From DATFYM01 sp035315065 (GTDB taxonomy: Bacteria > Acidobacteriota > Terriglobia > UBA7540): a DNA stretch of 46,611 nucleotides. Numbering within the stretch: the first letter of the stretch is position 1; the number at the start of each line of letters is the position of its first letter. The notes beneath the pieces were generated by a model. It searched no databases. It was not told the DNA's origin and saw nothing but the letters and a program-made list of their open reading frames with translations. The stretch is from assembly GCA_035315065.1 (NCBI GenBank), contig DATFYM010000191.1:1-46611 (forward strand). The letters are read 5' to 3'. Positions 35,469-43,733 of this stretch are shown here, piece after piece. A program made the position numbers and the translations under genes.

Positions 35469-35990
35469 ATGGCGAAAGGGAAGATCGTTCTGATAGCGCT
35501 GATGCTCGTGGCAGGCGCGGCGGCCGCCCAGGAGACCCAGCCGGCGAAGAAGCCCAGTCGGTTGCTTACTGCGAGGCTGATCGCGGTGACGCCCATGCCG
35601 AGCGATTTCGACCGGTGGATCACGCAAGACCTGAAGGCCTGGAACCGGTACAACGTGTCTGGTGACTCCGAGGGGGCTGACTTGGTGATCCGTGGCGACA
35701 AGCCCGAGAAGCCGACACAATTCCGCGAGCGCATGGGGGTGGAGCAGCCCAAACGCGAGCGTCCGGGACCCGCGGTGCTCTCGGTCACCGTCATCGATTG
35801 GGTTGCCAATCAACCGGTCTGGCACGCCACCATCCGCGACAAGAAACCGAAGAAGGACGAAGAAATCGCGACGGGTCCGGATATCGAGATTGACGCGCAG
35901 GGGCTAAAGCCGATGGAGCTTGCTGCCGTGATCACGCGGGAATTTCGGCTCTACGTGGAGCAGTTGGAGAAAGCGGCAACGAGTAAGTAG
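35469..35990 (+). CDS. Secreted hypothetical protein, 173 residues
   Basis: A signal peptide (KIVLIALMLVAGAAAAQ) precedes a mixed domain (LLTARLIAVTPMPSDFDRWI, DLKAWNRYNVSGDSEGADLV, PAVLSVTVIDWVANQPVWHA). GGGAGGAACTGGAG before ATG 35469 supports the start. The pattern suggests a small periplasmic domain with a conserved WHATI strand; no catalytic motif is evident. The family is unknown to me. Confidence 0.75.
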   Translation: MAKGKIVLIALMLVAGAAAAQETQPAKKPSRLLTARLIAVTPMPSDFDRWITQDLKAWNRYNVSGDSEGADLVIRGDKPEKPTQFRERMGVEQPKRERPGPAVLSVTVIDWVANQPVWHATIRDKKPKKDEEIATGPDIEIDAQGLKPMELAAVITREFRLYVEQLEKAATSK

Positions 35991-36106
35991 CAGGCAGAAG
36001 ACAGTCGGGCAGGCGGCGGTCGGCAGCCGCGGTCGGCAGTGGGTAGTAGGCAGAAGGCAGTGGGCAGACTCCCAACTGCAGACTGCCGACTGCGGACCGC
36101 CGACCT
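35988..36106. repeat. Period-7 inverted array pair (GGCAGTC/GACTGCC words)
   Basis: It begins in the TAG stop of the secreted protein with GGCAGAAGACAGTC, continues with GTCGGCAGTGGGTAGTAGGC (36033-36052), and closes with the inverse CTGCAGACTGCCGACTGCGG (36076-36095). Seven-base steps dominate. Confidence 0.7.
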
Positions 36107-36129
36107 CTTACTTCTTCCCTGGGGGCTAA

Positions 36130-37002
36130 ATGAGGATAGCAGTGACGGGCGCGTCGGGGCTGTTCGGGCACGGCTTGGCTCAAGTCTTTGGTTCGCGGCA
36201 CAACGTGGCCGCGCTCACGCATGCGGATTTTGACATCACCGACGCCGAGCAGGTGCGCGAAGTCGTGGCCGGGCTGCGGCCCGACGTGGTGATTCACAGC
36301 GCGGCCATTCGCGACCCGGACACGGCCGAGCTCAATCCGGCCCGGGCCTTTCAAGTGAACTTTCACGGGACGCGCAACGTGGCCGAGGCGGCGCGTGCTG
36401 TGAGCGCCAAAGTAGTCTACATCTCGAGCGACGCGGTCTTCGACGGCAAGCAGCAGCGCCCTTACACCGAAACCGATCCCACCATCCCCGCCTCTGTTTA
36501 CGGCCGGACAAAACTACGCGCGGAGCAATGGGTGATGGCGACGCCTGAAAGTTGGGCGTTCCGCGTGTCGATTCTGTTTGGCCCCGAGGAGCCGGAGCCA
36601 GGAAAGGTACGTGAGAATTTCATTCTCAAGGGACTACGGAAGATAGCGGCGGGCGAGGAATACGTGGTGGCGTCGGACCAGTTCGGCAATGCCACCTACA
36701 CACTCGACGCCGCCGCGAAGATTATGGAGGTCGTCGAGTCCGGCCGTTACGGGCTCTATCACCTTTCGAACGCTGGCGCCTGCACGCGCCTCGAACTGGC
36801 GCGGTACGCCGCCGCGTTAGCCGGGCTTGATCCGACGAGGGTCGTGGGCAAGCCGCTCGCAGAGATGGGTCGGCCTGGACCGCGGCTCCAATACGCGGTG
36901 ATGGCTATGGACGCTCTCCAACAGGCGGGCTTTGCGCTGCCACGTCCCTGGCAAGCCGCCCTGGCCGAATATGTAAAAACAATGATGAATTATGAATTAT
37001 GA
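36130..37002 (+). CDS. RmlD-like sugar nucleotide reductase (extended SDR)
   Basis: The 290-residue protein has the SDR NAD(P) motif TGASGLFGHG, the NxxHxxG-like segment QVNFHGTRNVAEAA and the catalytic pair YGRTKLRAE. Overall it matches dTDP-4-dehydrorhamnose reductase-like enzymes that finish deoxysugar synthesis. No other rhamnose gene is adjacent, so the substrate is open. The last six residues (MMNYEL) are encoded by the left arm of a repeat element (ATGATGAATTATGAATTATG), so the natural C-terminus was probably shorter. Confidence 0.88.
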   Translation: MRIAVTGASGLFGHGLAQVFGSRHNVAALTHADFDITDAEQVREVVAGLRPDVVIHSAAIRDPDTAELNPARAFQVNFHGTRNVAEAARAVSAKVVYISSDAVFDGKQQRPYTETDPTIPASVYGRTKLRAEQWVMATPESWAFRVSILFGPEEPEPGKVRENFILKGLRKIAAGEEYVVASDQFGNATYTLDAAAKIMEVVESGRYGLYHLSNAGACTRLELARYAAALAGLDPTRVVGKPLAEMGRPGPRLQYAVMAMDALQQAGFALPRPWQAALAEYVKTMMNYEL

Positions 37003-37121
37003 ACAGAAGAGAAGATGATGGTCGTCCGCAGTCAGTTGGCTGTTGCAGAAGGTCGTCTTCAGCTACGGACAACTGACCACAGACGTCTTCTCTTATGTTG
37101 ATCATTCATAATTCATCATTC
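36981..37121. repeat. Period-7 inverted element (ATTATGA word) spanning a convergent gap
   Basis: ATGATGAATTATGAATTATG (36981-37000), then AGAAGAGAAG, is mirrored by TCTTCTCTTATG then ATTCATAATTCATCATTC (37104-37121). An inner pair, TCCGCAGTCAGTTG and CAACTGACCACAGACG, adds a second stem. It links the stops of the SDR and receiver genes. Confidence 0.75.
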
Positions 37122-37517
37122 TCAAGACGCCAGGCGCCGGATGCCGACCAAATCTTGGAGCGTCGTCCACACCTCGCGAAGAAGGTTGTTGGATTGAGGC
37201 TGGGGCGTGCAGTTGCCCTCCATCCAGTCCATGGTGTTCCCATCGGCAAGATCGAGAGTGATCCAGAGAATGCGGCCCAAGGATTGGGGACAAAGCCCAA
37301 GAACGCCCGGGAATGGCTCCGGCGAGGGAGAATCATCACAACGCAGGTCCATCATGATCACATCAAAGCTCGCGCGCGGCACCATCGCCAGCATCTGCCG
37401 GCCGCCGGCGGCCTCTGCGTCATAGTTGGCTTCGACCAATAGGGCATAAAGCAGGTGAGAGATCGTTCGCTCGTCTTCAACAATCATCACGCTCCGCCGG
37501 GAAAGTTCGTCGCTCAT
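37122..37517 (-). CDS. Divergent receiver-domain protein
   Basis: The 131-residue protein starts like a response regulator receiver (SVMIVEDERTISHLLYALL) and has the phosphoacceptor segment VIMMDLRCDD. The expected lysine near the end of the domain is not visible; that region reads NTMDWMEGNCTPQPQSNNLL. There is no output domain. GGGAGGGAACC before ATG 37517 fixes the start. It could be a degenerate or unphosphorylated adaptor. No histidine kinase is in the window. Confidence 0.75.
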   Translation of the reverse strand: MSDELSRRSVMIVEDERTISHLLYALLVEANYDAEAAGGRQMLAMVPRASFDVIMMDLRCDDSPSPEPFPGVLGLCPQSLGRILWITLDLADGNTMDWMEGNCTPQPQSNNLLREVWTTLQDLVGIRRLAS

Positions 37518-37694
37518 GGTTCCCTCCCGATAGTGGTTGAGGCTGGTCAAAGGCGCCGCCAAAACCAACCAAGCCCTGTCGTGGTTCGCGACAGCACGAC
37601 TTTGTCCCCAGTACTTCAGTAGCATGCTGGTAGCTGATTGTCAATGTAATTAAATTGAAGTGAATGATAAAGACGTTGAATGACAACTTGGGTA

Positions 37695-38459
37695 TCACTC
37701 ATCCGACTGAAGGGCCTCGGTCCCGCGAAGTACCGAAGTTCCCGGGGGCCGCGAGGCGACCGAAAACCCTCGGTCGTGGCCCGGGACAATGTGCTGGCCC
37801 AGAGCGAGAAGGTGGATGCGGTCTTTCTGGAATTGGACGCGGTTGTGCGGAATCATGGTGGCCACCTGCTCCTCGTGTTCACGGGAGAGCAGCGCGTCGC
37901 CGGCGACGACGGTCGATTGTGGGCCGCGGATGACGAGCGAAAGGTGCCCGGGCACGTGGCCCGAGGTCACCACGGCTTCCAGCCCATCGGGCAACGGCTG
38001 GGTTTCGATCCAGCGAAACTGCGACGGCTCCCCCAGCCGCTTCGGGTTCCACCAGCGGAGGGCAAGCTTGCGCAACCCCACCATGTGCTCGCGCGCCTTG
38101 TCGTAATCCCACGTCTCGGGATAGTACTTCAGCAGCAGCTTTTCCCAATGGAGTTGATCGGCGAGGTCGGAATAGAGAGCGCTGCACCAGTCGTACGATT
38201 GCTGCGCGGCGTAGATTGGAACCCCGGGAAAAAGCAGGTTGTTGAGGACGTGGTCGACGTGAAAGTGAGTGTTGACGACGGCCGTGATGTCGGCCGGCTT
38301 GAGGTTCCTTTCTTCCAGAGCCCGCACAAGCTGGTGCGCCTCATGCGGCAGCCCTGTATCCACTGCAATACGCTGCTCGCCGTTCGAGAGCAGCACCGAG
38401 GTGGCGCCGCGCCAGCTTCCCGCCAGCAGCACCTCTACCTTCCAATCGGGTTGCTTCAT
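37695..38459 (-). CDS. Metallo-beta-lactamase-fold hydrolase
   Basis: The 254-residue protein has the MBL motif THFHVDH (H65, H67, D69, H70) and further ligands in TSGHVPGHLSL, VAGDALL and VPGHD. These predict a two-metal site hydrolysing esters, thioesters or lactones. The sequence WKLLLKYYPETWDYDKARE-like insert is family-specific. Start ATG 38459 (MKQPDWKVEV) has AGGGATCC upstream. The physiological substrate is unknown. Confidence 0.88.
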   Translation of the reverse strand: MKQPDWKVEVLLAGSWRGATSVLLSNGEQRIAVDTGLPHEAHQLVRALEERNLKPADITAVVNTHFHVDHVLNNLLFPGVPIYAAQQSYDWCSALYSDLADQLHWEKLLLKYYPETWDYDKAREHMVGLRKLALRWWNPKRLGEPSQFRWIETQPLPDGLEAVVTSGHVPGHLSLVIRGPQSTVVAGDALLSREHEEQVATMIPHNRVQFQKDRIHLLALGQHIVPGHDRGFSVASRPPGTSVLRGTEALQSDE

Positions 38460-38937
38460 GGATCCCTGCGCCCCTCGTCCTCTCCCGCATTCTAACAGAA
38501 GAGGGGCAAGCTGAACCTTGGTTTGCGATAGATTTGGCATCGGGCCTTCACACCCGGGGCCCACGGCGGTGATTACCTTCTGCCTCCACGGCAAGACTTG
38601 CCACGCTCATCACCAACGGCACCGAGGTGCGCCAGGAAGAACCGATGCCGAGAACCGGCGCCCGACGCGCCATCGAGATGCTGCCCACATATGTATATCT
38701 TTGTTAAGAATATGTTAATCGAAATCTCTCCTTCCCGCTACATCTTTCTTCACCACCAAGGCAAAAAGTGTGAGAGAATGTCGTTCACGAAGAACTGGGG
38801 ATGGTTCAGGCGTGAGTTTGCGAGGAGAAAGCCCGAAAGGCGCCAGCGAAGGCTCAGTGGGTTTGAGTTGCGAATCGGTCCCGGTAGCATCAAGGCGTGA
38901 CGAGATGGTGCGTGTCTTCAATTAATGAGGAGCAACG
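38460..38937. other. Gap with AT-rich tract upstream of the RRM gene
   Basis: No convincing gene. An AT-rich tract at about 38688-38740 may hold the promoter of the RRM gene, leaving a leader of roughly 200 bases. A 40-codon frame ending at 38900 is probably chance. Long leaders are common for cold-inducible RNA-binding protein genes, but no specific thermosensor fold was identified. Confidence 0.4.
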
Positions 38938-39297
38938 ATGAAGAATCTGTTTGTGGGGAACCTGCCTTTCAGCGCGACGGAGGATGGGCTGCGTGAGACC
39001 TTCGCGCCGTTCGGTGAGGTGCAGCAAGTGAAGATCATGACCGATCGCGACACGGGCAAATCGCGCGGGTTTGGCTTCGTGGAGATGGCCCAGGACGACG
39101 AGGCGGAAAAAGCGATCGCGGCGCTGAACGGGAAAAACTTTCAGGGACGGCCGTTGACGGTGAACGAAGCACGCCCCAAGCCCGAGCGTAGCGGCGGTGG
39201 GGGTGGATTCCGTCCCGGCGGCGGTGGCAACAAGCGAGGCGGCGGCGGGCGTGGCGGGTACGGTGGTCCACGCGAGCCACGCGAACCGCGCTGGTAG
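38938..39297 (+). CDS. RRM-type RNA-binding protein with glycine-rich tail
   Basis: The 119-residue protein has one RNA recognition motif with RNP2 (LFVGNL, residues 4-9) and RNP1 (KSRGFGFVEM), then an RGG-like tail (GGGGGFRPGGGGNKRGGGGR). Bacterial members are small cold- or stress-induced RNA chaperones. ATGAGGAGCAACG gives a good ribosome binding site. A small basic gene follows on the same strand, probably cotranscribed. Confidence 0.92.
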   Translation: MKNLFVGNLPFSATEDGLRETFAPFGEVQQVKIMTDRDTGKSRGFGFVEMAQDDEAEKAIAALNGKNFQGRPLTVNEARPKPERSGGGGGFRPGGGGNKRGGGGRGGYGGPREPREPRW

Positions 39298-39382
39298 TCG
39301 GCTCGATCCAGTGAAAGTAATAACGGAGGAACGCCGGCGCGCCTGCGGCGAGGAGCCTACGTGTCCCGAGAGAGGAGCCGGC

Positions 39383-39577
39383 ATGGCTGGTAGACAGAGA
39401 GCTACGTTCCAAAAAAGGCAAAAAGAACTGAAGCGCATGGAAAGGCAGAAAGAAAAGGCCGAGAAGCGCGCCGCCCGGAAGGCCGAGAAAGCCCGCAGCC
39501 GCGAGCCCGGAAGTCTGGAACCCGATGAGAATCTGCAGCTAGAACCTTCGGACGAAACGTCGGACGAAACCTACTAG
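39383..39577 (+). CDS. Small basic coiled-coil protein, 64 residues
   Basis: AGAGGAGCCGGC precedes ATG 39383. The product is lysine/arginine-rich helix (TFQKRQKELKRMERQKEKAE, KRAARKAEKARSR) with an acidic tail (PDENLQLEPSDETSDETY). Position right after the RRM gene suggests a nucleic-acid-related role, but this is inference. The family is unknown to me. Confidence 0.65.
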   Translation: MAGRQRATFQKRQKELKRMERQKEKAEKRAARKAEKARSREPGSLEPDENLQLEPSDETSDETY

Positions 39578-39652
39578 TCCGCCCGCCGTCGAGCAGCGCT
39601 CCGCCAATCCATGCCGCATCCCCACACGAGGATCGCGGGGTCAGCGCCCTTT

Positions 39653-39690
39653 TTTCGAGTTTCGTTTTTCGAATTTTCCCAGTTTCGGTC
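39653..39690. repeat. Short period-7 array (CGAGTTT word)
   Basis: TTTCGAGTTTCGTTTTTCG and AATTTTCCCAGTTTCGG follow each other in loose seven-base steps. Unlike most other sites, no clear inverted partner is visible, so this may be a half-element upstream of ftsY. Confidence 0.5.
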
Positions 39691-39745
39691 ATCGGCGATG
39701 GAAAGTCACCACTCCGGTGTGCCGTTCGGGATAGAATCGTAAGCG

Positions 39746-40717
39746 ATGGTGCAGACTCTATTCGGGCCACCCGAAAAAAAGACGGGCCTCTTTGATCGGC
39801 TCAAGCAGGTGGTGGCCTCCACCAAGGCGCAACTGGTGGAGCGCATCGAAGAGGCGGTAGCCGGCAAGACCACCATCGACCAGGCGCTGCTTGACAACCT
39901 GGAAGCCACGCTGATCACCGGCGACCTGGGTGTCAAGACGACGCAGGAAATCCTCGCTCACTTGCGCGAGCAGGTGGCGCGGAAGAAGCTCACCGACCCG
40001 CGTGAAGTGCGAGCCGCCATCGAGCAGGAAATCCTCACCATTCTCGAGCATCCCGCCCCCAGCGGCGCCGCCGCGCCCAAGCCCAAGCAACCGCCGATCG
40101 GCCAGCCGGAAGTGATCTTCGTAGTGGGCGTGAACGGCGTGGGCAAGACCACCAGCATCGCCAAGCTCGCCCATTTCTACCAGCAACAGGGGCGGCGGCC
40201 CATGCTCTGCGCCGCCGATACCTTTCGCGCTGCCGCCACTGAACAGCTTGAGATCTGGGCCGGTCGATTGGGAATCGAGATCATCAAGCAGAAGTCGGGG
40301 GCCGACCCTTCTGCCGTGATCTTCGACGCGCTGGCGGCGGCAAAAAGGCGGCATGACGATCCGGTGATCGTCGATACCGCCGGCCGCCTTCACACCAAAT
40401 TCAACCTGATGTCGGAACTGGAGAAGATGTGCCGCATCGCCGGGCGCGAGGTGCCCAACGCGCCCCACCAGGTGCTGCTGGTGATCGACGCGGTGACGGG
40501 CCAGAACGGCCTCGCCCAGGCCCGCCAATTCCGCGAGCACGGCGGGGCCACGGCGATCATTCTCACCAAGCTCGACGGCACCGCCAAGGGTGGCGTGGTC
40601 GTCGCCATTGCGCGCGAACTTGGCCTGCCGATCCAGTTCGTGGGGGTTGGCGAGAAGATCGACGACTTGCTGCCATTTAATCCGCGCGAGTTTGTGGCGT
40701 CGCTGTTTGAAGCATAG
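39746..40717 (+). CDS. ftsY: Signal recognition particle receptor FtsY
   Basis: The 323-residue protein has the SRP GTPase NG domain: GVNGVGKTT (128-136), the DTFRAAA segment, DTAGR and TKLDG, then the closing GVGEKIDDLLPFNP. The N-terminal acidic A domain is very short. FtsY docks ribosome-SRP complexes at the membrane for insertion by SecYEG. The ATG at 39746 begins just ahead of the N domain. The HAD gene follows after 18 bases and is likely in the same transcript. Confidence 0.96.
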   Translation: MVQTLFGPPEKKTGLFDRLKQVVASTKAQLVERIEEAVAGKTTIDQALLDNLEATLITGDLGVKTTQEILAHLREQVARKKLTDPREVRAAIEQEILTILEHPAPSGAAAPKPKQPPIGQPEVIFVVGVNGVGKTTSIAKLAHFYQQQGRRPMLCAADTFRAAATEQLEIWAGRLGIEIIKQKSGADPSAVIFDALAAAKRRHDDPVIVDTAGRLHTKFNLMSELEKMCRIAGREVPNAPHQVLLVIDAVTGQNGLAQARQFREHGGATAIILTKLDGTAKGGVVVAIARELGLPIQFVGVGEKIDDLLPFNPREFVASLFEA

Positions 40718-40735
40718 TTTTTCGGGGTTTGATCC

Positions 40736-41374
40736 ATGCCAGTTCGGGCCGTCATTTTCGACTATGGAAACGTGCTTTGCCCCATGCCGCGCCTCTCCGA
40801 CTATGAGGAAATGCGTAGCCTGGCGGGTATCGAGGAACCGCAGTTTCAGGACTACATCTGGCGCTACCGACTGGACTACGATCGTGGGACGGTCGATGGT
40901 ACGGGCTACTGGCGTGGCGTGGCGCAAATGAGCGGCAAGACGTTCTCGGACGATCTGATTCAAAAACTGGTGGCCGCCGACATTGCGTTGTGGCTTACTC
41001 CCGATCCCATCCTTCTCCGCTGGACGCGCGACCTGCACGACGGGGGCGCAAAGACGGCGATTCTTTCCAATATGCATCTCGACCTCGCAGTCTACCTGCG
41101 GGGAAACGCAGCCTGGCTCCGGCAATTCGATCATGCGACATTCTCGGCCGAAATCGGATTGGTAAAGCCGGACCCGGCAATTTACCTGCAGTCTCTGAAG
41201 GGACTCGACGTGCGCGCCGAAGAAGCCGTCTTCATCGACGACAACGCGGCCAACGTCGAGGGCGCGCGGGCGCTGGGCATTAACGCCCTGCGATTCGAGT
41301 CCGTTGCGCAGCTTGCCGCCGAGGTTCAAGGCTTCGGGCTCCCACCGGTGCCTATGGACGAGGCGATTCACTAA
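40736..41374 (+). CDS. HAD-superfamily hydrolase
   Basis: The 212-residue protein has HAD motif I VIFDYGNVL, motif II ILSNMHLDLAV, the lysine in GLVKPDPAIY and the acidic motif VFIDDNAANVEGA. This is the pattern of small-molecule phosphatases of the YihX/epoxide hydrolase-like group. The substrate is unknown. Its stop overlaps the stop of the convergent pseudouridine synthase by three bases. Confidence 0.9.
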   Translation: MPVRAVIFDYGNVLCPMPRLSDYEEMRSLAGIEEPQFQDYIWRYRLDYDRGTVDGTGYWRGVAQMSGKTFSDDLIQKLVAADIALWLTPDPILLRWTRDLHDGGAKTAILSNMHLDLAVYLRGNAAWLRQFDHATFSAEIGLVKPDPAIYLQSLKGLDVRAEEAVFIDDNAANVEGARALGINALRFESVAQLAAEVQGFGLPPVPMDEAIH

Positions 41375-42144
41375 TCCTCGCTCACCTGAGGCGGGGCTGT
41401 GTCCTTGTGAATCAAACCGCGCCAGTGTTTCAATCGAGAAACTTCGGCGGAAGTGAGCTCGCGCCACTTCCCTACCTCCAGACCAGCGAGCGACAGTGTA
41501 CCGATGTGCGTGCGCACAAGTTTCAGCACTTTGAACCCAACCGCTTCGATCATGCGCCGCACCTCGCGGTTCTTGCCTTCCGTCAGCACCACCTCCAGCC
41601 AAGTGTATTTGCCGCGATGCTCCACGCGCCGCACGCTGACAGGCTCGGCGCGGTCGCCGCGCTTCATCTCCACCCCCGCGCTGAGCTTCGCGACGACCTC
41701 GTCCCCGAGCAGGCCGCTCGTTTTCACCAGATAGGTCTTGGTAACCCGTGATTCCGGGCTGGTCACGAAGTCGGCAAACTCGGTGTCGTTGGTTAATAGC
41801 AGCAGCCCGGAGGTATCCTTATCCAGACGGCCCACCGGAAAGAGCCAACGCCCGACTTCCCCCAGGTGCTCGTAGACGGTCTCGCGGCCCGCCGGATCGC
41901 CGTGGCTGGTGATGACACCCTTGGGTTTGTAGAAGAGCAGATAAACCTTGCGCGCCGGCTTGAGACGATTGCCGTCGAACCGGATCACGTCGCGCCGCGG
42001 CTCGACCCAGGCTTCCGGATCGCGCACAATGCGGCCGTTCACCCGCAGTCGCCCGGCGAGAATGGCATCGCGCGCCGTCGTTCGCGAAGCAAGGCCGTAG
42101 CGCGAAAGAACTCGGTCGAGTGTCATGGCCGTCTTCGATTTCAT
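41371..42144 (-). CDS. RsuA/RluB-family pseudouridine synthase
   Basis: The 257-residue protein has an N-terminal S4 RNA-binding domain (LDRVLSRYGLASRTTARDAI), the catalytic segment GRLDKDTSGLLLLTND with its active-site aspartate, and the KNREVRRMIEAVGFKV motif. It should isomerise a uridine in rRNA; which one cannot be told. Start 42144 or the ATG six codons later are both possible. Confidence 0.93.
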   Translation of the reverse strand: MKSKTAMTLDRVLSRYGLASRTTARDAILAGRLRVNGRIVRDPEAWVEPRRDVIRFDGNRLKPARKVYLLFYKPKGVITSHGDPAGRETVYEHLGEVGRWLFPVGRLDKDTSGLLLLTNDTEFADFVTSPESRVTKTYLVKTSGLLGDEVVAKLSAGVEMKRGDRAEPVSVRRVEHRGKYTWLEVVLTEGKNREVRRMIEAVGFKVLKLVRTHIGTLSLAGLEVGKWRELTSAEVSRLKHWRGLIHKDTAPPQVSED

Positions 42145-42231
42145 TCATTGATTCCGTGTCCTCTATCATCATCCCCAATGCCAACCTGACGCCACAACAT
42201 CAGCTACTCGGAGATGTAAGCCCTTATCGGG

Positions 42232-42627
42232 TTAGTTTTCGCGGCGCTTAAACTGAGCAACCTCTCCTGCTTCAGTTCCTCTAAGCCAATACTGCACAAC
42301 ATTCAATAACGTGACCCCTGTCGGAGTAACCCGCTCTTCTCTACTATGAATGCTCCAATCAAGCCATTCACAGCGGCCAGTGATTTGTTCGGGACGTACC
42401 AACTCATCGGCCTCGAGGACATCGATACCCGCAGCTCGCAGGTCGTCGCGAACTTGGCTGTAGTACCCTCCCATCGAGCTGAAGGCAAGTAGATGTTCAT
42501 CCTCACACCACCGGTCTGGTGGTCTGGCCAGCCATTTAACGCGGAAGTGCGCCAATCCGCCTGGGTATTTGGCATCTATTTCAGCTTTACGAGCAACAAT
42601 CACATTGAACTCAAAAATGATCGCCAT
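42232..42627 (-). CDS. Hypothetical protein, 131 residues
   Basis: The product has a protein-like, mixed hydrophobic pattern (FEFNVIVARKAEIDAKYPGG, FRVKWLARPPDRWCEDEHLL, GGYYSQVRDDLRAAGIDVLE) and no motif I recognise. It resembles small cytosolic proteins without catalytic signature. The ATG at 42627 lacks a strong ribosome binding site. GC content is lower than in the neighbours, which could indicate transfer. Confidence 0.6.
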   Translation of the reverse strand: MAIIFEFNVIVARKAEIDAKYPGGLAHFRVKWLARPPDRWCEDEHLLAFSSMGGYYSQVRDDLRAAGIDVLEADELVRPEQITGRCEWLDWSIHSREERVTPTGVTLLNVVQYWLRGTEAGEVAQFKRREN

Positions 42628-42695
42628 GCCGATAGCTTAGCACCTGTTTGGGCTTTACTAGGGCATCACATTGAGTTCATTCTGACTCCTGACTC

Positions 42696-43490
42696 CTACT
42701 TCAGGAACGACACCTCGTCCAGATAAATAAACCCCTGGATGACAGGATTCTCCGCCGCGTCGAGCTGAGTGGCCGGCCCGAAGAAGGCCACGCGGCCGTC
42801 CACCAGAAACACGATGCGATCCGCCAGCTTGCGCGCCAGCTTCATATCGTGCGTCACCACGACGGACGTGAGCCCGGTGGTGCGCTTGAGTTTCAGGATC
42901 AGGTTGCCCACGGTGACCGCCATCAGCGGGTCGACCATCGTGGTAGGCTCGTCGTAAAGGATGGCCTCCGTATCCAGGGCCAGGGCCCGGGCAATGGCCA
43001 CCGCCCGCTTCATGCCCGTGCTCAGGTCGGAAGGCATCAAGTCGCGCATTTCGGACAGTTCCACGAGGCCCAGCAGTTCGTCGACGCGCGCTTGAATCCG
43101 ATCTTCGTCGTGAGTACCTTGCCCTCGCGCGGCCCGCTCCCGCAGCGGGTAGGCCACATTCTCGGCCACCGTCAGGGAGTCGAAGAGCGCGCCCGACTGA
43201 AACACCATGGTGACGTGCCGCCGCATTTCCGTCATCTCGGCTTCACTCATGCGGGAGACTTCCTGACCCGATACAATAACCTGACCGGAGTCCGGGTGCA
43301 GGAAGCCGAGGATGTGTTTCAGCAGGACGCTCTTGCCGACGCCGCTGCGGCCCAGCACCGCCACCATCTCGCCGCGGCGGACCTCGAAGCTCACGTCGTC
43401 GAGCACCGGCTGCTCCCCAAACGACTTCGAGACGTGAATGAACCGGATGTAAGGCTCACCGGACGGATCGAACTTTGGGTCGCTACCCAT
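42696..43490 (-). CDS. MlaF-like ABC ATPase
   Basis: The 264-residue ATPase has Walker A GRSGVGKS (47-54), Q-loop MVFQSGALFDSLTV, signature LSTGMKRAVAIARAL, Walker B AILYDEPTTMVDP and the switch VVVTHDM. The SGALFDSLTVAENV segment is typical of MlaF-type lipid or organic-solvent transport ATPases. The C-terminal end after the core is short. No MlaE or MlaD gene is adjacent here, so it is isolated in this window; partners may lie elsewhere. Confidence 0.88.
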   Translation of the reverse strand: MGSDPKFDPSGEPYIRFIHVSKSFGEQPVLDDVSFEVRRGEMVAVLGRSGVGKSVLLKHILGFLHPDSGQVIVSGQEVSRMSEAEMTEMRRHVTMVFQSGALFDSLTVAENVAYPLRERAARGQGTHDEDRIQARVDELLGLVELSEMRDLMPSDLSTGMKRAVAIARALALDTEAILYDEPTTMVDPLMAVTVGNLILKLKRTTGLTSVVVTHDMKLARKLADRIVFLVDGRVAFFGPATQLDAAENPVIQGFIYLDEVSFLK

Positions 43491-43499
43491 GAGAAGAAA

Positions 43500-43733
43500 G
43501 TGTAAAGGGTAAAGGGTGAAGGGTAAAGGGTGAAGACATTGAGCGATCGGGTGATTGAGCGATTGAGTGATTGAAGAAAGCTAGCCAGCTAAGCTATCAG
43601 CCGCTAAGCTGGTCACCAATCCCTCAATCCCGACATGGTCTTCAATCGCGCAATCGCCCGATCACCCAATCACTCAATCACCCGATCACTCAATCACTCA
43701 ATGTCTTCACCCTTTACCCTTTCTTCAACGTTT
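43500..43733. repeat. Period-7/8 double element (GGGTAAA and GATTGAG words)
   Basis: GGGTAAAGGGTGAAGGGTAA starts it, then GCGATTGAGTGATTGAAG. The inverted words CACCCAATCACTCAATC and CACTCAATGTCTTCACCC return at 43660-43712. The outer and inner words pair separately. It lies between the MlaF start and the TauE/SafE stop. Confidence 0.7.

Noticed and set aside
38778..38900. 40-codon ORF before the RRM gene
   Set aside because: Weak ribosome binding site, no recognisable features, and likely part of the RRM gene leader.
39758..41602. 614-codon open frame antisense to ftsY and the HAD gene
   Set aside because: It mirrors two clear genes. Long antisense frames are expected at high GC, and its product shows no family pattern.
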